A stretch of DNA of 5,751 bases, from NCBI GenBank assembly GCA_030597995.1, contig JAUVQV010000075.1, forward strand, positions 1 to 5,751, read 5' to 3'. Below the pieces are notes generated by a model. The model was not told where the DNA came from and did not search any database. It saw nothing but the letters and a program-made list of their open reading frames with translations. Source of the DNA: Candidatus Rokuibacteriota bacterium (GTDB taxonomy: Bacteria > JAUVQV01). Positions 1 through 5,046 of the stretch are shown here, piece after piece (positions within the stretch are counted from its first letter, which is position 1; every line of letters begins with the position of its first letter). Position numbers and translations under genes: made by a program.

Positions 1-1
1 A

Positions 2-502
2 GCACTTTACCGCGAGCGCCCTCTGTGGGAGCGAGCGGTGGAGAAACTGTTGGAATTGTATGGTCCTTTGGACCCGAAAGTACTTATTTTCCCGTTCGAT
101 TGCACCGACTACTACCGGGCCGAAATGGGTTCGCACTTGGTGCGGCTCTTTTGCTCCTTCCGGGAGCCGGTGCCCCAGGAGGAGCTCGCCGGCGCCAAGA
201 CTTCGACGAACGCCCTCGAGAGAGTCCTTGCCGGGCGGGATAAGGGTGAAGTGAAGAGAGGCGTCAACCTCGATCCCGGCCTGCTCACCCTTTCGAACCT
301 GGTCCTGGCGACCACCAAGGGGTACTCGCACCGGATCTACCTCAAGGACGGGATTTACGCTGAAGTGACCCTGATTTTCCAGGATGACGGTTTTCGGCCT
401 CTGGAATGGACCTATCCCGACTACCGGATGGAGCAGAGTCTGAGATTTTTCAACAGCGTGAGGCGAGACTGGCGCACTCATCTTCGGGCGGAGAAAAAGT
501 GA
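2..502 (+). CDS. DUF4416 family protein, 5' end cut by window edge
   Basis: The reading frame is open back to the left edge and gives 166 visible residues. A GTG at 38 could be read as a start, but the residues before it (A-L-Y-R-E-R-P-L-W-E-R-A) continue naturally into the helix leading to YGPLD, as expected for this family, so the gene very probably begins outside the window with roughly 15-25 residues missing. Family-like blocks are the PFDCTDYYRAEMG segment, the NLDPGLLTLSNLVLATTK segment, the YSHRIYLKDGIYAEVTL segment and the WTYPDYR motif near the C-terminus. No signal peptide or membrane segment is visible, so it is probably cytoplasmic. The biochemical function of this family is unknown to me. 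pyrK begins 31 nt downstream on the same strand, so co-transcription with pyrK and pyrD is likely, although this does not prove a role in pyrimidine synthesis. The family call is from remembered motif patterns and is fairly secure. Confidence 0.85.
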   Translation, partial: ALYRERPLWERAVEKLLELYGPLDPKVLIFPFDCTDYYRAEMGSHLVRLFCSFREPVPQEELAGAKTSTNALERVLAGRDKGEVKRGVNLDPGLLTLSNLVLATTKGYSHRIYLKDGIYAEVTLIFQDDGFRPLEWTYPDYRMEQSLRFFNSVRRDWRTHLRAEKK

Positions 503-533
503 AACGCCCGGAAAATTCCATGGGTTCCGTCGA

Positions 534-1310
534 GTGAAGGTTGACATAAAAGCGAACCGGCAGCTTTCGCCGGAGTACTGGCAGATGGAAACCGACTGGC
601 CTCTCTTCCTGGGCCGACCGGAGCCGGGGCAGTTTGTCATGGTCCGGGTACGGGCCGCGACCGACCCTCTCTGGCGACGGCCGTTGGGGATTCACGATTT
701 CAGGGAGAGAAAACAAGGGGCCTCCATTTTTCTTCTGTACCAGGTTGTGGGCCCGACCACCCGGGACCTGGCCGCACTGACTCCAGGCGGGACGCTGGAC
801 GTGCTCGGCCCTCTGGGGAGGGGGTTTGCCCTGGAGGGAAGAGAACACTGGCTGGTTGCGGGAGGGCGCGGGATTGCCCCCCTCTTTTACCTCGCCCGCA
901 GATTGAAGTCCGAAGGCCGCGGTTGCCGGGTTATTATCGGGGGTAGAATTTCGGCTCATGTTCTCAAAACCCGGGAGCTGTCGAGAATGGGCTTCACACC
1001 GGAGCTGGCCACCGAGGACGGGAGCCGAGGGCACAAAGGTCTGGCGACCGACCTCCTGGAGCGGCGCCTGGGGGAAATTACCCGGCCCCATCGCCGGCGG
1101 GTGGTGATCTCAGCCTGCGGCCCGGAAGGGATGCTGCGGATGGTCGCCGGCCTGGCCGACCGCTTTCAGGTCCGAGCCGAAGTCTCGATAGATGCTCTGA
1201 TGGCCTGCGGGCAAGGGATTTGTCTCGGCTGCGCGGTTCGATCCCAATCCGGCTACCGGCTGGCGTGCGCCGAGGGCCCGGTTTTCCGGACCGAGGAACT
1301 AGGGTGGTGA
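534..1310 (+). CDS. pyrK: Dihydroorotate dehydrogenase electron transfer subunit (PyrK, FAD/[2Fe-2S])
   Basis: This 258-residue protein passes electrons from the FMN of PyrD through a [2Fe-2S] cluster and FAD to NAD+ in the class 1B enzyme. An N-terminal ferredoxin-reductase-type beta-barrel (about 1-100) carries PGQFVMV (31-37), the flavin-binding RRPLGI (48-53) and GPLGRGF (92-98). The nucleotide-binding domain follows, with LVAGGRGIAPL (107-117) and a CGPEGML motif. The C-terminus has the cluster cysteines C225, C230, C233 and C245 (spacing C-x4-C-x2-C-x11-C), then EGPVF. The start is GTG 534. It is the only conventional start codon between the in-frame stop at 459 and M18, and starting at M18 would remove the first beta-strand. 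No good Shine-Dalgarno sequence is visible before it. R112 sits where many homologues have a small or aliphatic residue in GG-x-G-x-AP. The stop overlaps the pyrD start, as expected for subunits of one complex. Confidence 0.95.
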   Translation: MKVDIKANRQLSPEYWQMETDWPLFLGRPEPGQFVMVRVRAATDPLWRRPLGIHDFRERKQGASIFLLYQVVGPTTRDLAALTPGGTLDVLGPLGRGFALEGREHWLVAGGRGIAPLFYLARRLKSEGRGCRVIIGGRISAHVLKTRELSRMGFTPELATEDGSRGHKGLATDLLERRLGEITRPHRRRVVISACGPEGMLRMVAGLADRFQVRAEVSIDALMACGQGICLGCAVRSQSGYRLACAEGPVFRTEELGW

Positions 1311-2248
1311 TGACGCCGGACCTCTCCGTCCGCCTGGGGACGATGGAGCTTCCCAACCCAGTGATGCTGGCTTCCGGGACCTGCGGGTACGGGGTGGAGA
1401 TGCGGCCCACGGTGGATCTTTCAAGGATTGGGGCGGTAGTGGTCAAGGGACTGAGCCTCGAGCCCGCCCCCGGGAATCCTCCACCCCGGGTGGTCGAGAC
1501 CCCTTCCGGGATGCTGAACTCTATTGGCCTGGAGAACATCGGCGTGAAGGCCTTCCTGGGGTTGAAACTTCCCCGTCTCCGGGAGTTCGGGGCGCGGGTG
1601 ATTGTGAACTTCTTCGGCGACCGGCTGGAAGACTATCGTCGGCTGGCCGGTGTGCTGGACGGAGCCGACGGGGTACACGGCCTGGAAGTGAACATCTCCT
1701 GTCCAAACGTGAGGCGAGGCGGCCTTTTGTTCGGTCAGGACCCCCGGGAGACTCATCGCGTCGTAGCGGCCGTTCGGAGGGCGACCGGAAAGCTCCTCCT
1801 TGTGAAGCTCACCCCCAATGTCACTGATGTCCGGGTAATCGCTCGGGCGGCGGTGGAAGCCGGGGCCGACGCCCTGACCCTGATTAATACTTTGCAGGGG
1901 ATGTCGGTTGACATAAAAACACGACGCCCGTCTCTCGCCACTGTGACCGGCGGTCTCTCGGGGCCGGCGATTCGCCCGGTGGCCGTGCGGATGGTGTGGC
2001 AGGTCAGTCAGGCCATGGCGGTGCCCGTCGTCGGAGTGGGCGGGATCTCGACCGCCAGGGATGCCCTGGAGTTCATCATCGCCGGCGCGTGCGCCGTCCA
2101 GTTGGGCACGGTGAACTTCGTCTATCCGGACCGCTGGAAGGAGATCATCGAGGGTGTTGCCGCTTACCTCCGGGGGGCCGGCCTGACTCACATCTCCCAA
2201 CTGGTCGGCACTCTGGACCGAGGGGCGGACTCTACTGCCCTTGATTGA
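1310..2248 (+). CDS. pyrD: Dihydroorotate dehydrogenase catalytic subunit, class 1B (PyrD)
   Basis: This is a 312-residue FMN-dependent TIM-barrel enzyme that oxidises dihydroorotate to orotate, the fourth step of UMP synthesis. Visible motifs are MLASGTCGYG (19-28), K46 in VVKGL, NSIGLENIGV (70-79), VNISCPNV with the class 1 catalytic cysteine C131 (127-134), GGLLFGQDP (137-145), VKLTPNV with K166, INTLQGMSVDIKTRRP (192-207), TGGLSGPAIRP (213-223) and the phosphate-binding VGVGGI (241-246). The catalytic cysteine (class 2 enzymes use serine) and the adjacent pyrK support class 1B. Length is normal. The frame is open upstream to 1220, but homology begins at the ATG at 1310, which overlaps the pyrK stop by one base (TGATG). 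GTG codons at 1304 and 1307 are alternative starts, and GAGGA at 1293-1297 is a plausible ribosome site. The 3' end overlaps the convergent pgsA by 17 nt. No terminator is visible after it. Confidence 0.96.
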   Translation: MTPDLSVRLGTMELPNPVMLASGTCGYGVEMRPTVDLSRIGAVVVKGLSLEPAPGNPPPRVVETPSGMLNSIGLENIGVKAFLGLKLPRLREFGARVIVNFFGDRLEDYRRLAGVLDGADGVHGLEVNISCPNVRRGGLLFGQDPRETHRVVAAVRRATGKLLLVKLTPNVTDVRVIARAAVEAGADALTLINTLQGMSVDIKTRRPSLATVTGGLSGPAIRPVAVRMVWQVSQAMAVPVVGVGGISTARDALEFIIAGACAVQLGTVNFVYPDRWKEIIEGVAAYLRGAGLTHISQLVGTLDRGADSTALD

Positions 2249-2789
2249 TCTCCTCTTTGCCGTTCTCTCCCATGTAACTCAGGCCGCGGCGGAGATATTG
2301 CAGTCCGGAAAGGACGGTAAAGAACACGGTCAGAAAGAGGGTCGTACGCCAGTAGATCCACCCGCTCCCGGTAATGAGAACGATCAGGGTGATCAGGATA
2401 GTGAAGAACTGGAGGAAGGTGGTGACTTTGCCAAGCCGTTTGGGGCTTATATCCACCGGTCCGATGCTTATATAGAGGATCAGTGTTCCGATGGAGATAA
2501 TGACGTCCCGGCTGATTACGATCACCGCAAACCAGATTGGGATCGGCCCCAGAATCGCCAGGGTGACGAAAGACGTTACCGCAAGAAGTTTGTCGGCAAT
2601 TGGATCGAGGAAGCCGCCGATGCTCGTGTTCTGGTCGGTCAGTCGAGCTGCCAGGCCGTCCAGGAAATCGGTTACCGCGGCCAGACAGAAGACCAGCACT
2701 GCCGACAGGTAATGCTGGTATATCAGGAGGCTGATAAAAAGAGGAATCAGGAGAATACGGAGACCGGTGAGAATGTTCGGCAGACTCAT
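2232..2789 (-). CDS. pgsA: CDP-diacylglycerol--glycerol-3-phosphate 3-phosphatidyltransferase (PgsA)
   Basis: This 185-residue inner-membrane enzyme makes phosphatidylglycerophosphate from CDP-diacylglycerol and glycerol 3-phosphate, the committed step to phosphatidylglycerol and cardiolipin. The complete CDP-alcohol phosphotransferase signature is present: D41-x2-D44-G45-x2-A48-R49-x8-G58-x3-D62-x3-D66. The N-terminal MSLPNILTGLRILLIPLF block, the R94-D95 pair (VISRDVII) and the LGKVTTFLQ block are typical of PgsA rather than phosphatidylserine synthase. Hydrophobic segments lie at about 6-24, 28-40, 68-92, 96-110, 122-142 and 147-165. Length fits the family. The ATG overlaps the stop of the upstream TPR lipoprotein gene (ATGA, 2786-2789). 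No strong Shine-Dalgarno site is seen, only GGAGA 13 nt upstream, so translational coupling is likely. It is the last gene of the leftward block. A related CDP-alcohol transferase with a different acceptor is possible but less likely. Confidence 0.93.
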   Translation of the reverse strand: MSLPNILTGLRILLIPLFISLLIYQHYLSAVLVFCLAAVTDFLDGLAARLTDQNTSIGGFLDPIADKLLAVTSFVTLAILGPIPIWFAVIVISRDVIISIGTLILYISIGPVDISPKRLGKVTTFLQFFTILITLIVLITGSGWIYWRTTLFLTVFFTVLSGLQYLRRGLSYMGENGKEEINQGQ

Positions 2790-3130
2790 TGGCCGGAGGC
2801 GGTCTCCTGCTCAAAGAGTTTCTTGGCCCGGCGTATATGCTCCAAGGCGGCGGCCGTCTCCCCTCGGCTGCCGAAGACCAGGCCCAACCCCACCTCCGCG
2901 GGTGCGTAGTTCCGGTCGAGGCGAAGCGCGGTGAGGAACTCCGATTCAGCCTGGCTGAATTTTCCGGTTTCCAGGAACTTCAAGCCGGTTCGGTAATGAT
3001 ATTGCGGGCTGTCGAGGAGAATAACCGCCTGCCGGCAGCCGCTTGAGAGCAACAGTGAGGCCCCCAGCGAAAAGGTCGTCAGGATCAGGAAAAACAACCT
3101 GATCATCGGTGTGGCCACGGTTGCTTTCAT
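2786..3130 (-). CDS. Small TPR-repeat lipoprotein
   Basis: This is a 114-residue protein of no recognised named family. The N-terminus is a short charged region, a hydrophobic core (about 10-28) and then LLSSGC with C32 as the likely lipidated residue. The lipobox is imperfect because the -3 position is serine rather than leucine. After a short linker there are two tetratricopeptide-like helix pairs. The first spans about 44-77 (YHYRTGLKFLETGKFSQAES followed by L-x2-D at 69-72) and the second about 78-108, with A-x2-G-L-G-x3-G-x2-G-E spacing. It is probably anchored to a membrane and exposed to the periplasm as a protein-binding adaptor. The start at 3130 overlaps the stop of the FlgT-like gene (ATGA). 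M9, at 3106, is an alternative start that would leave a shorter n-region. The gene overlaps pgsA in the same way, so all three are probably translated from one message. Its function can only be guessed from context. Confidence 0.8.
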   Translation of the reverse strand: MKATVATPMIRLFFLILTTFSLGASLLLSSGCRQAVILLDSPQYHYRTGLKFLETGKFSQAESEFLTALRLDRNYAPAEVGLGLVFGSRGETAAALEHIRRAKKLFEQETASGQ

Positions 3131-4023
3131 GGTGTCAACCTGTCAGTGCCGGGAGAGGATCCAAAACGCATCAACTTAGGTGTGATTTTACGTATTGCAC
3201 TCCGCGCTGGCAAGTTGAAAATTTCATCCGGGCGGGTGCCGGTGTGAAGTTCTACCTGCTCCTGAATGGATGCCAGGGTGGCCTCGGAGTGGACTGAAAT
3301 CAGCTGCACTGAAAGGGAGAGGACGGCTGGTGATATCCGGGTCACCTGGCCGAGCAGAACCAGGTCCGCCCCCAGTCTCTCTCCCTCGGCGGCGGCGAGG
3401 GAGACTTTGTTCTCTTCCGAGGCGCGGCCGTCGATTCGTTCCCAGGGTGCCCGGTCGGGGGCGGAAATTATTATCGCTCCGAGCCGGGCAAGGCCCCTCT
3501 CCAGGCTGGTGGCGGCAAGTCGGCCGGCATCGATCTCTCCTTCCCGGGAAGTGCCGGACAGGGCTAAGGTTTCTTTTAGAATCAAGATCCTGACCGGGAG
3601 AGCGGGGGTGAGGTTACGGGCTGAGCCGGCAGCCCGGGCCAGCTTGTCGCGGTAGACCTCGGCCTGAAGGGTCAGGGTCAGGAGCCCGCCCTGTTCCTCC
3701 TGAGAAAGGATGCGGTAGGTAAAAATGAAGTCCGAGGCGCGGGGGAGGATTGTTCTCTGCCAGGTTTTGAAGTCCTGAGGCCTCCGTGGCTCCGGAACTG
3801 CTTTTTGGAGCCCTGAAACCAGGATTTTCCGAAATGCCCCCTCCAGGGCTTGATTGAAGGCCTGGTCGTGACGTCCGTCGAGGATTGGAACGCGCTCCGT
3901 CGCGTTCAGCGTGATGGTGTCTGCAGCGGTGGCCGTCCGCACAGCGGATGACGGCGGGGCCGTGAAAGCCAGCCACAGCGCAGCCGCAAGCAGGGACATC
4001 CTCTTGCGGGTACTGCCCGGCAC
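3127..4023 (-). CDS. Exported protein with FlgT-like N-terminal and CsgG/TolB-N-like domains
   Basis: From GTG 4023 this is 298 residues. A signal peptide is visible: R6-K7-R8, a hydrophobic core at about 10-22, and likely cleavage near A27 or A33. No lipobox cysteine is present, so a soluble periplasmic location is inferred. Region 43-130 contains an amphipathic helix (QAFNQALEGAFRKILV, 54-69) and a strand-rich LLTLTLQAEVYRDKL block. This resembles the N-terminal domain of the flagellar H-ring protein FlgT and similar DUF2066-type domains, but only distantly. Region 142-285 begins with VRILIL and has LGADLVLLGQV (217-227), which matches in pattern the GAELLITGAV of the neighbouring CsgG-like protein and suggests a related alpha/beta fold. 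An ATG at 3999 is an alternative start, but AAGAGG touches it directly, leaving no spacing. The gene lies 27 nt after the CsgG-like gene and overlaps the next gene by ATGA. No flagellar genes are visible, so a flagellar role is not claimed. Confidence 0.75.
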   Translation of the reverse strand: MPGSTRKRMSLLAAALWLAFTAPPSSAVRTATAADTITLNATERVPILDGRHDQAFNQALEGAFRKILVSGLQKAVPEPRRPQDFKTWQRTILPRASDFIFTYRILSQEEQGGLLTLTLQAEVYRDKLARAAGSARNLTPALPVRILILKETLALSGTSREGEIDAGRLAATSLERGLARLGAIIISAPDRAPWERIDGRASEENKVSLAAAEGERLGADLVLLGQVTRISPAVLSLSVQLISVHSEATLASIQEQVELHTGTRPDEIFNLPARSAIRKITPKLMRFGSSPGTDRLTP

Positions 4024-4050
4024 GGTTCTTACTGTATGCCCCAGGATGTG

Positions 4051-4779
4051 CTAGTGGCGATAGTATTGGGCCGGGGTTTGGCTGGCGATAAATTCAACCG
4101 CTTTCTGGATGGTAACTCGAATAGCCTTTTCCATCGGGGTCTTGGCGTAAGCCCCGAGACCGATTCCGAGCGGACCCAGCCCGATTGCGCCCAATCCGCC
4201 GATATCAGTGGCTTTGCCTTCCACGCTGGTGGCGGCCAGGATCCGCGAGGTCTTGGCGTCGATCACTCTCACGTCAATGGCGATATGGGCTCTTTTCATG
4301 CCCCCACCGATTCCCAGGGGCAGGCCTCCTATTATCAGCCCTCCCCCGACACCGCCCGCGTTCGGCTCGAATTCCGTGACCGCGCCGGTGATCAGAAGCT
4401 CCGCCCCTTCGATCTCTCCCGTGGGTGCCCCGGTACCCTTCTTGATGCGACCGGCAGTCGCCAGGTCCTGCTCTTTCAAGACCTCACCGAGCTGCTCTCT
4501 CTCGAGAACGATGAAGCGGTTGCTGTGAAACAGGGCGGTAGAAAGCATTTCGGACATCCCATCGCCGATCCGGTAGTAGCCCTTGGCAGACTTGTCAGTG
4601 AACTTGGTAACCGCGATTCGGGCCTGGGGACCATCGTAAGGCATGGCCTGCGCCTGGGCGATGCCGGGACCGCCGCCGCTGGTAACTGTGGCCGACGGCT
4701 GGGTCATGGCACAGGAAGCGGCGAGAAGAAAGAGCGGGATCAGGAAGACTGCCAACGTTCGATGGAGCTGATTTTTCAT
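4051..4779 (-). CDS. CsgG-family outer-membrane lipoprotein
   Basis: The protein is 242 residues from the ATG at 4779. The frame is open further upstream, but that extension crosses the promoter. The chosen ATG has a strong Shine-Dalgarno site 8 nt away and a clean lipoprotein signal: K2, R7, hydrophobic 9-19, then LLAASC with C23 (alanine at -3). The CsgG core runs from RIAVTKFTDKS (54-64) through a GDGMSEMLSTAL helix, NRFIVLEREQLGEVLKEQDL (87-106), GAELLITGAV (125-134), AHIAIDVRVIDAKTSRIL (164-181) and a C-terminal helix. Two glycine-rich stretches, about 142-160 and 194-209, lie where CsgG forms its membrane-crossing beta-hairpins. CsgG itself is the nonameric curli secretion channel, but the family is broad and no csgA, csgB, csgE or csgF is nearby, so curli secretion is not supported. 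It is the first gene of the leftward operon, followed after 27 nt by the FlgT-like gene. Confidence 0.88.
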   Translation of the reverse strand: MKNQLHRTLAVFLIPLFLLAASCAMTQPSATVTSGGGPGIAQAQAMPYDGPQARIAVTKFTDKSAKGYYRIGDGMSEMLSTALFHSNRFIVLEREQLGEVLKEQDLATAGRIKKGTGAPTGEIEGAELLITGAVTEFEPNAGGVGGGLIIGGLPLGIGGGMKRAHIAIDVRVIDAKTSRILAATSVEGKATDIGGLGAIGLGPLGIGLGAYAKTPMEKAIRVTIQKAVEFIASQTPAQYYRH

Positions 4780-4785
4780 AATGAA

Positions 4786-4794
4786 CCCCTCCTT
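4786..4794 (-). promoter_or_regulatory. Strong Shine-Dalgarno site for the CsgG-like gene
   Basis: Read on the minus strand the site is AAGGAGGGG. It ends about 6-8 nt before the ATG at 4779, depending on which G ends the pairing. It is the best ribosome-binding site in the window and decides the start of the CsgG-like gene against the longer upstream open frame. Confidence 0.85.
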
Positions 4795-4849
4795 AACCTC
4801 GTTGGTTGCCCTGACTAAACCTGCCAGGGTATATATAACACTTAGGTAT

Positions 4850-4878
4850 ATAGTATGGTCCCCTCCGAAGGGTGTCAA
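4850..4878 (-). promoter_or_regulatory. Sigma70-type promoter of the CsgG-like/pgsA operon
   Basis: On the minus strand a perfect -35 box TTGACA (4873-4878) is separated by exactly 17 nt from a -10 box TACTAT (4850-4855). Transcription should start near 4842-4844, giving a leader of about 64 nt before the ATG at 4779. The spacer contains CCCT-TCGG-AGGG (4861-4872), a short inverted repeat that could be an operator. The leader contains a weaker inverted repeat CCCTG/CAGGG (4809-4829). The A/T-rich stretch just downstream of the -10 box (4830-4845) could also supply a second -10-like sequence. Confidence 0.75.
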
Positions 4879-4906
4879 ACTCTTTTTAGCTGGAGTTCCC
4901 ATGTTC

Positions 4907-4979
4907 TCAAATCCCCATTTTTCAAAGGGGGAAGTCTTTGGTTCCCCTCTTTAGTAAAGAGGGGCCGGGGGAGATTTGA
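4907..4979. repeat. 73-bp palindromic intergenic element (REP/MITE-like)
   Basis: The ends are perfect 7-bp inverted repeats, TCAAATC (4907-4913) and GATTTGA (4973-4979), each followed inward by a run of C or preceded by a run of G. Inside are two hairpins. The first pairs 4913-4920 with 4924-4931 (CCCC and TTT against AAA and GGGG, with one A-G mismatch). The second is a perfect 9-bp stem, CCCCTCTTT (4944-4952) with AAAGAGGGG (4956-4964), and a 3-nt loop. The layout resembles short dispersed repeats with AAATCCCC...GGGGATTT ends that I remember from several bacterial phyla. No coding frame in it is convincing and no target-site duplication is clear. It lies between the miaA end and the operon promoter. 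Confidence 0.65.
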
Positions 4980-5018
4980 CGCTCTTGGGGTTGAAAGCCC
5001 CGTTCTTCAGAGCGGGGC
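4980..5018. repeat. Second GC-rich palindromic unit, abutting the first
   Basis: This unit starts at the base after the 73-bp element. One fold pairs GCCCCG (4997-5002) with CGGGGC (5013-5018) and extends inward to a 9-pair stem with a 4-nt loop, including one G-T pair. The alternative fold pairs CGCTCT (4980-4985) with AGAGCG (5009-5014) and GGGG (4987-4990) with CCCC (4998-5001). The two folds share bases and exclude each other. On the minus strand the stable hairpin is followed by TTTCAA, which recalls the right-end hairpin plus TCAA of IS200/IS605-type elements, but no transposase gene is visible. It may be a remnant end, an independent repeat or part of the miaA terminator. Confidence 0.5.
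4994..5018 (-). terminator. Possible weak terminator of miaA
   Basis: Reading leftward, 28 nt after the miaA stop, a GC-rich 9-pair hairpin (5018 to 4997) is followed by only three T residues (4996-4994). The stem is strong but the T-run is short, so termination may be inefficient or may rely on the further palindromes downstream. This is the best candidate terminator between miaA and the next promoter. Confidence 0.35.
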
Positions 5019-5046
5019 AATTTACTGTGGGTGTGAATGTTCTCCG

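Noticed and set aside
1220..1309. A 30-residue N-terminal extension of PyrD, from an in-frame ATG at 1220.
   Set aside because: It lies entirely within the 3' part of pyrK, which encodes the iron-sulfur cysteines in another frame, and PyrD homology begins at 1310.
539..1918. A 13-base direct repeat, GGTTGACATAAAA, at 539-551 and 1906-1918, containing a perfect TTGACA.
   Set aside because: Both copies encode V-D-I-K inside conserved parts of PyrK and PyrD, and no -10 box follows at 16-18 nt, so this is coding coincidence.
2241..2909. A 222-codon open frame on the plus strand opposite pgsA.
   Set aside because: Its translation is low-complexity and charged with no domain, while the minus strand here encodes a clear PgsA with a complete catalytic motif.
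3133..3138. TTGACA on the minus strand just before the TPR lipoprotein start, as an internal promoter.
   Set aside because: No -10-like sequence lies at the right spacing, and the genes overlap by ATGA, which fits co-transcription.
3127..4779. A flagellar H-ring or curli secretion locus.
   Set aside because: No flagellar gene and no csgA, csgB, csgE or csgF partner is visible. Similarity is at family level only, so a specific role is not supported.
4780..4902. A 41-residue N-terminal extension of the CsgG-like protein, from an open frame starting at 4902.
   Set aside because: The extension includes the promoter boxes and would bury the lipoprotein signal. The ATG at 4779 has a strong ribosome site.
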